Positions 35,301-47,109 of a DNA stretch of 64,000 bases are shown here, piece after piece. This DNA is from Gigaspora rosea. Its lineage: Eukaryota; Glomeromycota; Glomeromycetes; Diversisporales; Gigasporaceae. The notes below the pieces were generated by a model. It ran no database searches. It was not told where the DNA came from and saw nothing but the letters and a program-made list of their open reading frames with translations. Positions within the stretch are counted from its first letter, which is position 1. Each line of letters begins with the position of its first letter. A program made the translations under genes and the position numbers. Location: assembly GCA_003550325.1 (NCBI GenBank), contig QKWP01000411.1, positions 141,496 to 205,495 of the forward strand, given 5' to 3'.

Positions 35301-35557
35301 TTATGGTATGATGAAAATCAGAAATAGCTATCCTCAAAAGAAATAAGACAAATAACATAAGCATAAGCATGATGTTTTCTGATGATGACGCAGAATGTTA
35401 CTATCTTTAAATAATGGGAATAACATCTTTAGATCATTTGTATAACATAATTAGCACCTGCTAATATATATTTTGATAAAACTACCCCAGTATCAGAGTA
35501 ACGTTACATGAATTTTAAAAATTTTGCACATCACGTGACACTAGCATTTTGGTGGCG
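35301..35557. other. Spacer
   Basis: No feature seen apart from the 8-bp hAT target copy at its right edge. Confidence 0.35.
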
Positions 35558-35565
35558 ATACTAGA

Positions 35566-36841
35566 TAGGGCTGTTAATCCGGTCCGTCCTGGTTAAAAGA
35601 CCTGCCCTAGTCTTTTAAAAAACCGGACCAGACTGCGGTCCAGGACCTAATAGGACTGAATAGAGCTAGACCGGACGGACCGATGATCAATATAATACTT
35701 TTTTGCAACGATAAAGAATTTCAATACTTTTACAATAAGCTTTTCAAATTTATTATATGATATAATAGAGCGATAATTAATACGTTTTGATAATTTTAAT
35801 CATACATAAATTATGGATTAGATATATTAATATAGCAAAATAACTTAATTAACTTCGTAAATATGAACATTATAGTTAAAATCAGTTAAAAAGATATTTT
35901 GTCACTTTTAACCACTTAACATTCGATAATTTGATTGAATAATATAATCATAATTGAGCACGCCAAATGATTGTCTTAATATATGAAAATATTAAAGTAA
36001 ATTAACAAAACGATTAGATGTTACTGCATAGAAAAAAAATATTTATTAATATAATATTGTTTGCATTTACATGTCTGTCAAATACTTAAAAATTTATAAA
36101 CCTAATATATTTAATAAAAAAAATATAAAAAATAAAGTATACTACAGTATCGAGTTATTTCCAAGTTAATATCAAAAAAAAATTTTAATCGGTAAAATGT
36201 TATAGTATAAAAGTTTTATACGTATTTTATAAGCACCATAAAATTATATACGTATATAAAAAAAAAACCTGCTAGCAGGAAAAAAAAATTTTTGTAAATT
36301 AAAATTTAGAATGGTAAAGTCTTCAGTAAACCAAGATTTTAAACACAACAGCCCGAACAGTTTCATTATCAAGAGAATTTCATGATTTAGTAACTGTTAA
36401 TCCAGCTAAACTAAATAGTTGTTCACATGGAACACTAGTAGACATAATAGCTGGATAATCTTGTATTTGCATATACAGTAGGCACACGAGTTTGAGGCAA
36501 GCTAATAGTTAATTTAGTCGAATGCAAATTATAATTTTTATCATTAAAAATCCTCGGCTAAATAGCTTGTTTCAAACTCGTTCCAAAATAATGCCCATAG
36601 GCACAAATACAGTGCAAATTGTAAATCAACTGATCACGCCATTGCTGTCATTAATAAATTTCTCTATTTTATTAACTTTAACAACAGCCCGTTTTCATTA
36701 TTCATTGAACGTGGTTTAATCTTGTTTCACAAACTAAGAGGTTTATAATAGTTGTTTCAAAATGCGTATTATCATGATAATATTTAGTTTGATATTTACT
36801 ATTAGGACCGTCAGTCCGGACCGGACCGATTAACAGCCCTA
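35566..36841. mobile_element. 1.3-kb hAT element with transposase remnant and 8-bp target duplication
   Basis: It starts tagggctgttaatccggtc and ends gaccgattaacagcccta. Perfect duplications atactaga lie at 35558-35565 and 36842-36849. It contains a minus-strand transposase C-terminus, so it is a deletion derivative of an autonomous hAT. Subterminal regions are rich in ccggtcc/ggaccg words, as expected for transposase binding. Confidence 0.93.
36323..36476 (-). pseudogene. hAT transposase C-terminal (dimerisation) domain remnant
   Basis: The minus strand reads IQDYPAIMSTSVPCEQLFSL then AGLTVTKS, a stop, NSLDNETVRAVV and a final stop at 36323. This is the hAT C-terminal dimerisation signature (Tyr-Pro...Ser..Pro..Glu..Phe-Ser..Gly). 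One in-frame TGA sits after TVTKS, where Arg is usual. Further degenerate transposase text may extend to about 36720. The remainder of the protein has been lost. Confidence 0.85.
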
Positions 36842-36962
36842 ATACTAGAGAAGGTTGATAACTATTTCAACAAAAATAAAATCAGAATCCGTGATCACAA
36901 ATAATCTTAAATATATAATTTTTTATATAAAATATACAAACTGTAAATTGGATTCGTAACTG

Positions 36963-37151
36963 AAAATTTCCAAGACTACAACAATTTTAATTGTGGGAGC
37001 TAGTATAGGTGAACTTAGTTTTTATCATTCTGTTCGAAAAAATCTTGGTGAAAAATTTAATGTTAAAATATTCGATCATGAAACAGGTCCAAATGGTACA
37101 TTTTTCAATTTTAATTATTTCTTGAAAAACATAAAAGCGTTTGATATCTAA
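36963..37151 (+). pseudogene. FAD-dependent monooxygenase, N-terminal fragment
   Basis: An open stretch reads TTTILIVGASIGELSFYHSV then RKNLGEKFNVKIF, a Rossmann FAD-binding start (consensus GxGxxGL) followed by the second beta strand, ending in a stop at 37151. The second and third Gly of the dinucleotide motif are Ser and Glu (GASIGEL), which should impair FAD binding. There is no start codon just upstream and the rest of a monooxygenase (about 400 residues) is absent. It is a truncated gene copy next to the hAT element. Confidence 0.7.
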
Positions 37152-37559
37152 TTAATCATTTTTCATTTAATAAAATAGATTGATGGCAGGGTTATAATAT
37201 ATATATACATAGTTACCTCTTTATTCTATTGCACACTACCTGAAAAATTTTATTTACTGCCTATTCCCCGGCTTTATCTAAGAGGTCGAGATTTCCAAAA
37301 ACATGGGTTTGTTTTACATTCAACTAATTGCATATTGGACAAGGTTTGTAATATCTTAATAAGATTAATAAAAGAAAAGCAATGATACTTAAGGCCCTAC
37401 ATACTTTTTTCTGTTCATAGATAAAATTTCCCAATAAGTCTTTATTCCATGTTTTGAACGTTCCGAATCTACTTATTAGATAATGAAATATTAAATTTGG
37501 TAATAACTGATAGTACATAAAACTTCGAATAAAAAACTACTTCGCAATGGTAATGGCTC
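37152..37559. other. AT-rich spacer, possible gene remnant
   Basis: A 64-codon minus-strand frame (37324-37518) reads somewhat protein-like (GTFKTWNKDLLGNF) but has no recognisable domain and cannot be called a gene. Confidence 0.3.
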
Positions 37560-37735
37560 AGAACTAGAGATGGGCCCTTTATCTCTACTCAGAACGTCGA
37601 CTGATGCTTCTCAGGACGTCGACTGATACTCTTGAATCAGGGCGTTGGCTGACCAGAGATGTCCCAAACCATCACTTGGGCCAGGACGATGGCTGATACT
37701 CCTGAGTCAGGGCGTTGGCTGACCGGAGCGCCCTT
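37560..37735. repeat. GC-richer minisatellite-like block
   Basis: Two to three degenerate units with gactgatactc, tgagtcagggcgttggctgacc and gtcccaaac. The composition is clearly different from the surroundings. Function unknown; it may be part of a repeat family. Confidence 0.55.
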
Positions 37736-38428
37736 GGTTAAATAAAATTTTTTAAAGTTTCAAAGTTCTTTGTTTCAAGCATCATTTGTGCATTTTTTAA
37801 AAATCTACGAGTTCATGTGCCATCTAGGCCATTCCAATCTTTTATATTTAATGGTGAAGATATAATGACATCACGGTTAAGTACCAGAAGCTCATAGTAC
37901 GACCAGTTTACATGCTCGCGTTCATGAAGATAAGTTATAAGAGCTATAGATTGAGAAAAAGCTAAAAAGTCAGTGAAAAATATTCAGATCCGAGTCAAAG
38001 TCGTATAGTATAAACTTACCAAAATAGCCAGGGTAATGTTCGGTTGAAGACATGTTCGTAAATTTAAAATTTGTACGAGTCTTTTTTTGGAGACTGACGC
38101 GTCAATTTATATACTAGGAAAAATGGGTAGCATTGTTAGATTCGGAGCGTATCATATGATTATCATCTTATTACACAAACGGGATCGAGAATGTTTTAAA
38201 CTTTCAGCACTTAAAATGTACATACCTTTATACTCTTGTATCGCTTGCTTTATACAATACTTATAAAAATATCTACGGCTTCTTATTTAACTGGCATCCA
38301 GCAAAAACGTAATGCGACGCTGAGAGCAAAGTAAGCCGGTTGTAAAAATGGCAGAATCAGGTGGTTGTAAATTGAGGCGAATTAGATCTTGTTTATGGTG
38401 GGTTGTGGCAGAAAAAAGTTTTCTGTGT
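37736..38428. other. Spacer
   Basis: No gene or delimited repeat recognised. Confidence 0.35.
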
Positions 38429-38774
38429 GAGAGTTGGACTTTCTCAAGTTTCGGAAAAGCTCGGGTTTATCATGTGGGAATCGGCCAATCAGCAGCAACC
38501 TCCCTATGCACATGACACACTGTTGATTAGACAATCGTTGAACGTGGCGAATATTCTCGAATTCTAAGGATTTCGAAGAAACCTTCGTATCCGTGTACTA
38601 GCTAACACGATAAAGCGGACGAATATGTAGGTATAGTGCTATTTTTAGTATTTTACTTTGATTGTTTAGCATATTTACTAATTTTTATAAATATTGTTTT
38701 TTTTTTTGTTGATTCCAATTCATCCGATTTAATAGCTTTGGTCCAATACGTAATTTTAGTTCTGGAGTTAGAAG
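38429..38774 (+). repeat. Left arm of a 7-kb spaced inverted repeat
   Basis: About 346 bp matching the inverse of 45062-45416 at over 95 percent by eye, from gagagttgga to ctggagttagaag. The main difference is a gcatgggg insertion in the right arm. It stops abruptly at an N (38775), after which LINE sequence begins. Confidence 0.9.
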
Positions 38775-38775
38775 N

Positions 38776-40657
38776 CCATAAAATTCCCCCTGGCCGAATT
38801 CCACAATGGTTCACCGAAACTCAAAATCTAATACGGGATTCGGCAAATCCCGCTTCTACATATATACATCCTAACCCATTCACCCTAACAAAATGGATTC
38901 CGAATAAAAAGTCATGGGCCTTTACAACAGACTTAATAATGGGTAAAATCAACCGTTTTAAACATAACATAGCATACGTTAGACACTACAATCGGACTGG
39001 CAAGGTGTTGACACCCTGCCAGGGATGCGAACTAAAAGACCCCACATGCAGAACAACAAACTGCTTCTTCCGTTATAATATCAATGGTCTATACATGTTA
39101 CAGGTCGATTCACATAAGATAATCCATGCCGATATACAAGACTTGAAACGAGCTATCAAACAATACATGGAACGCAAACCAAAAAAGAAAGATCCCATAA
39201 ATCAACCACCACTACTGACTAGACCGTTGACAGTATTCATGAACTTCCCACAGGAAGTATGGGACAAAATGTCAAAAAACAACAATAAACGAAAGTTAAC
39301 AGTGCACCTATTGACCAAATTTCACAATCACAATAACCAAAATCAACCAATCACTACCTGCTCATTCAATAATGCGCAGGAAACATGGGGCTGTACAAAC
39401 CTCACCTGGCACACTACCACTAATGCGGCACTTACACTTTATGCATTCATTGCTACTACGCTTCTTCCAGGAACCAAACTGGAGATCATCTCCAACAATG
39501 CTACGTTCATCAAACTAATAGAACAAACCAACACTGTAGAACCATATAAAATGGCCTTATTGGATAAAACAGATTACCCAAATACTCTTCGCATCATAAA
39601 GGCTCTCACCCTAAACATCCAAACCACCTTACGGCTAAATAAAGAAATGAAGAACGATAGACCGCCAGATCAAAATATTGCTACAGACCTGATTCCCCAC
39701 AAACTTCTAATCAACAATTACGTTCCGGCCATTCTGACCACTCCTTGCCTATATCATCTAAAAACTACTATCAAGGAAATCACAAAGATCATCAACCACC
39801 TGAACTGGAAAAAACAAAATAGAATCCAAAACTGGACAAACACATTCAACGACATACAAATAAACCTTACCCTAAGCTATCTCTCTTTTGAAGAAAAACC
39901 ATTGTCACTACATACTAACCCGAAACACTCTAAACTGAAGAGTTTTAAAGTCAAACTACTCGCTAACGACCTTCCTACCTACCTAATCTTACACCACAGA
40001 AATCCGACCAAATATCCTAACTATCTTTGTTCACGCTGTAGAAGTATGCCGGAAACCGTAGAACATATACTAACCTGCATATGCAACTCCTCTTCCCTGG
40101 ACTCCCTTCTGTGTGACACGATTAACACGTTAGCCTCGGAACTCTCACTGCCGACCACCAACCTTACAGACTTTACATCAGCCTTCAAATACCTCCACAT
40201 AACTCGCGGACTCCCATTAGGCTTTATCACAGCCGCAACAATGGCCCCCTTCCTAAATTCTGCAGATAAAAAGAAATATGCCCCTGCATTGCACTATTTA
40301 ATTATAAAAATAATATATCACGAATTATGGCTACCCTCTCGACATTATCAGCATGATACCATTATTGCCGCACCCCCACCTTTAAATAGAATACCACACC
40401 CACCACCCAATAGACTAGATCCACTTGTTATACAGACCAGAGTCTTAGACTATATTAAGACCAGTCACTCACATCACAACTTATTCTACGACTAGAGGTC
40501 TACGACCTTTCTGGTACAGCTTAGGTCGCGAATAAACTAGCTCGTACCCCTACCTTCCCTTCATTCTTATAAAATTGTATATTCATATGTAATTATTATT
40601 TGAATAATAAAGAGTAGAGGATAGACCTCGTTGTTTTTTAAAAAAAAAAAAAAAAAA
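38776..40657 (+). mobile_element. 5'-truncated LINE (non-LTR retrotransposon) with poly(A) tail
   Basis: It contains the C-terminal part of a LINE ORF2, a 3' UTR, an AATAAA signal (40606-40611) and an 18-A tail (40640-40657). The left end abuts the inverted-repeat arm at an ambiguous base. The lower AT content and C-rich codon use set it apart from the neighbouring genes and suggest recent arrival. Confidence 0.88.
38777..40495 (+). pseudogene. LINE ORF2 C-terminal fragment (RNase H-like region and CCHC-type zinc motif)
   Basis: About 570 residues are open from the N at 38775 to the stop at 40495. The frame also runs upstream into the repeat arm, but that part is not LINE protein. Visible parts: a Cys cluster CQGCELKDPTC (about 39019-39051); an RNase H-like stretch ending ALTLYAFIATTLLPGTKLEI (about 39429-39488), followed by ISNNATF where active elements usually have Asp (D to N); and, near the C-terminus, CSRCRSMPETVEHILTC (about 40027-40077), the Cys-x2-Cys...His-x4-Cys motif typical of LINE ORF2 ends. 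The endonuclease and reverse-transcriptase domains are missing, so it cannot retrotranspose. RNase H assignment is moderately sure; the LINE assignment is firm. Confidence 0.85.
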
Positions 40658-40728
40658 TTATTAATTTATTTTTATTAAAATTTATTAAATAAATTAAAAT
40701 AATATAAATAAAATTATGATATAACTAT

Positions 40729-43700
40729 TCATTGATCAATATTATTAATAGCTATTTGAAGTCTATTATCTATATTATTTTTTTCTGTTTCATTATTATT
40801 TTCATCATCTAATTCATTATCATCATTAATATCATCTGTATTTTCATTATCAAAAATAATATCTTCATCTTTAATTTTTTTTAATCCTTTTTTAAATGCT
40901 TTAACTTGATGAAAATTCCTTTTTTATAATATTCTAAACAATGTCTACAACCTGATTCCATTAAATTATAACAATTATCATGGTAAGAATGTCCACAAAT
41001 ATATACTTTACTAGAAGCAGATCTAATTGGAATTTTACAATAATCACAAGTATTTAATAATGATAAATGAGCTGTATGATAGCCAGTTGGTAAGCACTTA
41101 AGCTCAAGAGTTTCATTTAAAGTTGCTATAAAACATTTAATATCAACTTTTTTGTTTTTACTAGTAATTATTCGACTTTTTACAAGATTTTAAAAAAATT
41201 TTTGAAAATGTTCTAATAAAAATAAACTACTTTTTTTTGTTAAATAATCTAATTGCTTTGGCTTATATGGATATGTTTTTTCAGTACGAAAAGCATTAAA
41301 TAATTGATTATTGTGCATATCTAATAAATATGATTGTTCAATAATATGATCTGAAGTATAATTAATATTAATATTTGCTCGTAATCGACTATGAAAATTT
41401 TTAACAAAATAATCATTAAAATTAACTAAAGATTTTGATATTATATTTGCTAAAGGATGATTAATTTGTTGCCAATAAAGATAATCTGAAATAAAAGCTA
41501 ATGGTGCTTTATTATGATTTTTTCGTTTCCATCGAAGTGCAAATGTCCATAATCAAAATACAGTATCAAAATATTGATTAAATTGTCCAGATCTAAAAAG
41601 AATTGCATATATATCCAAAGTTGCTGGTACTAAATTATCCAAAAGATCCAACATTATTCTATATTCTATATCTTGGCAATTATTTCCAAATTTTAATAAA
41701 ATTCCTTGTGATATTTTTTTCCATCCATTATGAATTAATTCAAGTAATAAATTAATTCTCCAAGGTTTAGGTTTTTTTGCAAATATTTTTTTTTCACCAA
41801 ATAAATAATGAAAAAATTTTTCAAAAAATGAATAATGAATAAGAATAACTTGTTCTTGAAAATTTAAGGAAATATGAAGAGGCCCAATAATTGGAACAAA
41901 ATTACCAACATTGTCAGGAACTGGAATAGCATTAAATTCTTCTGCATCAATTTCTTTATAATAATGTGTCAAAATTTTCCGAATAAAATACTGTCCTGGC
42001 CAATCAGCAATTATTGGTATAACATTTTTTTGAAAATATGGTTGAAATGATTCTATTGAAGTAATCATTTTTAGTGCATCTAAATAATCATATGTTGATT
42101 TTAAATTTTGTTTTTGTACACCAATTATTTTTATATTTTTCATTGATCTTTCCTCTTTACGTTCACTTATTGCATCATCATAAATATGTATAGTAAGCAA
42201 TTCAATTTGATCTTGATTGTTAAATTCAATATTATTAGCAATCCAATTTAATTTTTGTGTATTATAACTTATATCAAATGAACCCTTAATATTATTATAT
42301 AAATATTTTATAATAGATGTGTCATCAATATTATGTGGATTAAAAAATGAGCAATTATTAAATAAATTATTATTTATAATTGCCAAAGCTGGAGTTGTAT
42401 TGATAATTGGCTTTGCTACACATGTTGCCATATGATTTACAGTACTAAGTGATGTTGTATTTGGTCTACGGTTTCCATGAATATCATGAAAATCATCAAT
42501 ATTAAAGCAATAAAAGATATCTGACTAAAAATAATAATTTTAATTAATAAATTTAAAAATTTAAAATAAATAAAATTTTAAATTATTATAACTTACATTT
42601 AAATTGAAATATTCATCAAGTTTTGTTAAATGATTTTTTGCAATTTCTTTTTTGTATCTTTGAATTGTTTTTGTATGAACACTAAGCCCAATATTTGATA
42701 AAGTATTAATTCCAGAATTAGTCATTCCTGATGATTGTAAATAAAGACCAAGATCTAATTTAAAATTATTAGCAAACTTATTCCTTATTCCAACTAAAAG
42801 ATGACAATATGCAACTACTTGTTTTTTTGCTTTTTCTATATTTTTATCAAGTCTTTTTTTTGGAATTAATGCATTAATTATTTCATTAAAAAATCCTTTT
42901 AATTTTGGCTAATTTAATTCTATTGTTTGTTGAAATTGTTCAGGATCTAATAAATATTCATTATTTTCTCTTTGATATTTTAATAAAATAGTTGTTAATA
43001 ATTCTAATTGTTGAGAAAATGAATAATTTTGAACTATAAAAAAAATAAATTAATATTAAAAAAAATTAATTTGGCAGTATTTACAATTTATATTAAACTA
43101 GTATTGTTATAGAAATTTTAAAGATAATACAAATATAATAATATATAGCATTATTTTTAAGATTCTTATTTTATATAATACAGTACTAGTTTAATATAAA
43201 TATAGATATTATTTTTTAAATTAAAATAATTATAATATTATAATTACCTAAATTATTTGAACTAGTTAATATTAAATTGTTTTGATGATTTTGATCAGTT
43301 AATGCTTCTATTTTTAAATCCTTTTGAATAATTAATTTAATCAACTGATTAAAATTTTCTTTATTCATTGAAATTGTATCATCAGTTATGCTAATTTCAA
43401 TATTTGTAATTTGTTGATTAATTTCATTTAATTTATTTTCATAAATTAATTCTTCTTTTTGAGTTTTAATTACTTCTATTAAATTTACTAAATTATCAGT
43501 TTCCATTAAGTCCATAGAAACATTAGATTCATTAATTCTACTAGTTGATTTTTTGATTCTATTTATTGTAGATATTTGATGCCGATAAGAATCTGCAATT
43601 TGATTATAGCAAATAGAACATAATTTATCAAATCCAGGTTTAAGATCTTGATAAAATTCTCTATCAGGACAATTATCAATTTTATTTTTAAAATCATCTG

Positions 43701-43770
43701 TAATATTTCTCCAAGTTGTAATATGTTTGAAACAAGCTGAACAAATTTGTTGAATATTTTGTTGAGACAT
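40729..43770 (-). pseudogene. Three-exon gene with N-terminal Cys pairs and C-terminal RING, inactivated
   Basis: Exons (minus): 43770-43248, 42597-43033 and 40729-42534, joined by GT-AG introns in frame. Exon 1 starts MSQQNIQQICSACFKHITTW and has CSAC and CSIC pairs, suggesting a zinc site. The middle holds a helix-turn-like Lys-rich segment, then IDDFHDIHGNRRPNT at the start of exon 3, DWPGQYFIR, IGPLHISLN, and LWTFALRWKRKNHNKAPL. The C-terminal CDYC...CGHSYHDNC...CRHC (about 40935-41053) is RING-like, followed by an acidic tail. Breaks: TAG at 42909-42911, TGA at 41553-41555 (probably from CGA), TAA at 41190-41192, and a one-base loss near 40925. I recall this as a multicopy Glomeromycotina protein of unknown function, perhaps transposon-borne. 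It lies between the inverted arms at 38429 and 45416. Confidence 0.8.
43088..43200. repeat. Palindrome inside intron 1 of the RING pseudogene
   Basis: tatattaaactagtattgtt faces aatacagtactagtttaata across about 70 bp. It lies wholly in the intron (43034-43247), so it is a foldback insertion tolerated by splicing. Confidence 0.65.
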
Positions 43771-44403
43771 TTTTTTTAAAAAAATTATTAAATATGTTTA
43801 TAAAATTTGAAAAAATTAAAAAAATATATAGTAAAACATATTGTATTTATATATTTTAAATGTAAATATACACTATATTATAATACTGTATTTAAATTTA
43901 TTGTATGATATAATAAAATTTAATTTTAATATTATTAATAAATAAAATATATATGTAATAAACAACTTAATAAAGATATAATATACACATATATGTACAT
44001 TCATATGTAACAGATATTTAGAAAATTATACATAGTAATATAAATATATACTATTGAATATCTGATGTATTTCACGAGCAAGTAATTATAGAATAATTAA
44101 ATCATACGATATATATATTTTTAATTAAACTTGTTATTTTATTTTACTATTTTAAATTTAATTATACAAAATTCGGATCTTTCTTTTTTTATAAATGGAT
44201 AAAAAAAAGTGTCAGGGAAAATAGCTGTATGCAAATTCATACAGATTTTTCGTATTGCAAAATAAAAGATCAATAATTATCGTTATTATATTTATTAAAA
44301 TTAACTAACAATTCTGGTTTTTTATTTAGCGGCACTCATATTATGGCGCGTTTGTCAAGATTTTTAGTTAGGCTATAGTAACAATGCGTCTAACCAATTA
44401 TAA
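43771..44403. other. AT-rich upstream region of the RING pseudogene
   Basis: No gene seen; presumed old promoter area. Confidence 0.35.
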
Positions 44404-44583
44404 GTTATTGTATAGTGGGTAAAAAAATATCGGTACAGTAGTACGGGTATAGATCAGTGGATGGATCAAATATTTTTCAGATGTTGTAGGGCCGCGATAG
44501 TGGCCCTAAAACACCTGAAAGATATACTGATCTATATCCATACTATCGTGTCGACTTTTTTACCCCCGTACAATAATACCTTA
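44404..44583. mobile_element. 180-bp MITE (gttattgtatagtgggtaaaa ends)
   Basis: The left arm gttattgta..gggtaaaaaa..tatcggtacagtagtacgggtatagatcagt is mirrored by the right arm (44523-44583). The centre contains a short gggccgcgatagtggccct hairpin. Non-coding. Confidence 0.7.
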
Positions 44584-44932
44584 GATCAGATCACAAATTC
44601 TTAGAAATAGTGATGCTACTCAAGTAGAACCTGGGCGGGTTCACCTGTCGAACGATCCAAATAACACCCGGGTCACTTTTTGTCAAGATCTCTTAATCAA
44701 GGACGGTCTTTTTCATATATTTCTAAAGATAAAAAAAAACTGTAAAATAGTGATATAATATAGAGTCAAGCGTGACTATGTCGCGCAGCTAATCTAGTTT
44801 TGATTGATTCTAATAAATGACCACCATTACAAACACATGCGAGAAAATTTTAACCGAATTACAGTTTGAAGCCAGTCTATTTTACAACGTGTCTACATCT
44901 TATTTGAAATTCTGTGGATTCGGAATATATCT

Positions 44933-45024
44933 AAATGGATTTCAATTAATTACGAAGAATCATTAAAACTTATTATTGCAGCATTCTATGTGCCTACTAA
45001 TACAAATTTGGGAACTTCTAACTA
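44933..45024 (+). pseudogene. LINE endonuclease-domain fragment
   Basis: One short frame reads ISKWISINYEESLKLIIAAF then YVPTNTN, which resembles the beta-strand core of LINE apurinic-type endonucleases (I-x-A-x-Y-x-P-x-N). It ends in a stop at 45022-45024 and lacks the catalytic flanks. It sits just outside the right inverted-repeat arm start (45062), so a LINE 5' part and a LINE 3' part occur at opposite ends of the interval. Confidence 0.5.
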
Positions 45025-45061
45025 AACAAAACTTCCATACCTCCATTAATTATAAGCAACA

Positions 45062-45416
45062 CTTCTAACTCCAGAACTAAAATTACGTATTGGACCAAAG
45101 CTATTAAATCGGATGAATTGGAATCAACAAAAAAAAAACAATATTTATAAAAATTAGTAAATATGCTAAACAATCAAAGTAAAATACTAAAAATAGCATT
45201 ATACCTACATATTCGTCTGCTTTATCGTGTTAGCTAGTACACGGATACGAAGGTTTCTTCGAAATCCTTAGAATTCGAGAATATTCACCACGTTCAACGA
45301 TTGTCTAATCAACAGTGTGTCATGTGCATAGGGAAGTTGCTGCTGATTGGCTGATTCCCACATGGTAAACCCGAGCTTTTCCGAAATTTGAGAAAGTCCC
45401 CCATGCTCCAACTCTC
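45062..45416 (-). repeat. Right arm of the 7-kb spaced inverted repeat
   Basis: Inverse of 38429-38774. Its outer tip, ccccatgct with tccaactctc, forms a short perfect palindrome with the next repeat copy, agtcccccatgct facing agcatgggggact. Confidence 0.9.
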
Positions 45417-45600
45417 AGCATGGGGGACTTTCTCAAATTTCGGAAAAGCTCGGGTTTATCATGTGGGAATCGGCCAATCAGCAGCAACCTCCTTAAGCAC
45501 ATGACACACTGTTGGTTAGACAATCGTTGAACGTGGTGAATATTCTCGAATTCTAAGAATTTTGAAGAAACTTTTCGTATCCGGGTACTAGCTAACACGA
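45417..45600 (+). repeat. Truncated third copy of the arm, head-to-head with the right arm
   Basis: 184 bp from agcatgggggactttctc to ctagctaacacga match the outer half of the arms; the match ends sharply at 45600. Together with 45230-45416 it makes a long hairpin. A 92-codon minus frame across it is an accident of the palindrome. A further 20-nt piece, tcccccatgctgagagttgg, occurs alone at 46509-46528. Confidence 0.85.
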
Positions 45601-47109
45601 CAACACGTTATTTTAGTGTGCACATCACAATCACTAGCAAATCAATCAAACCTATACACCTAAACCTCGTTTTTCTAGTTGTTAAACGATCTTTAATAAT
45701 AAAAATTTTTATTAAATAGGCTATTGAAATATTTATACATACTATTAAGTAATATACGCATAATAAAATAATATAAACTTATTTGCAGGCCAGTCAACAT
45801 TTTAAATATAGTTTTGTAGTTTTGGCTTAGTAGTAAGCGACATATTTATTCGACTAAAAAAATCCATCTTTAATTTTAGAAGTTTTTAATACAATAATCG
45901 AATTCCTATTTCTACTTAACATCTTGGTTTAGCAAAAAGGCCTAAATATAAAACGATAATAATAGTCAGTGAATTGGACGAACTAAACAAAAAAAACCCA
46001 CGAAATCAGACATATTGAAGAAACAACAACAAAAGAAAAAATTGCAAATAACTGTTGTAACTTAAATAATTAAGCAAAGCGTTACCTGGACTAAAAAAAA
46101 AGAAACTTCATGATAATAAGGATCGTAGAATAAATATAACATAGTAATTTTCTTTCTTTCACGTTGGCTACGGTTTGTTCGACATGTCTTAAACTTCAAC
46201 TACTTTCGAATTTAAAAAAGAATCTAGAAAAAAGAACATTCTGGCAAGTTAGAACATCACTGAACTTCTACTAAGTATTGTTATTGTCTGTATATAATAT
46301 TTCTATTGATTACAGACCTCCTCATTACGGCATGATGCAACATGATGCACTATAGAGACGTTCGCTACGAAGTTATTCAATTAGTGGAATAGTGCACCGA
46401 TACTAGTTTTTTTTATAAGTTTGCTTATACGCGAAGTTCCGGTTTTACTAGTCTATGCAATATAAATACTCGTGTAACATAGATCCCGGAAATCATCGGA
46501 ATCGAATGTCCCCCATGCTGAGAGTTGGTGGTTTGTATTTATGTGGTGGCTTGTTGCACAAAAGATCTGCATTGATGTTGTGGCATGTGATTTGTCGATC
46601 TATGCATGTGATTGGTTTGCGATTAATTATCACATGATTTATAGTATTCTTTATAATGGTAATTTACGATTAGTAAACTTACCGATAGTTACCATTAACA
46701 ACCCTACCCAGCTGATAATTTTGCAACTACTGTGGCTAAATGCCTGCCTAGCCCCGACGCATTCCGACCGGAAACTGTAAAAAAATCATAAGTCTCATTT
46801 TTTAATTAACCAATAACCTCCATATAATTGTATATTTTTAATCATATGTACTAAGACACAAAGTGCATGGACATTCATTGACGTTTATGGCCCATGACTA
46901 GCAAAAAAAATTTATGGGCATAGTAATGTAACAATACTGGTTAAGATCTAGAGTTAGTATTGTTAAAATTATGCTGTATGAAATTTAGTAAATATATGTT
47001 ATAGACTTAATTGGGGTTCTTATAATTAATTGTAAATTAAAGTTTACAATTGAAGCAACTTAATAAGTTATTAATTCGATATAGATCTATTACAGCACTA
47101 AGTTAGAAA
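45601..47109. other. Intergenic, no gene seen
   Basis: Only a 20-nt orphan piece of the arm repeat (46509-46528) is recognisable. Confidence 0.35.

Noticed and set aside
37324..37518. 64-codon minus frame with GTFKTWNKDLLGNF
   Set aside because: Looks slightly protein-like, but there is no second exon, domain or homologue that I can name.
45320..45598. 92-codon minus frame
   Set aside because: It spans a head-to-head hairpin of the inverted arms; both halves encode mirror-image DNA, not a gene.
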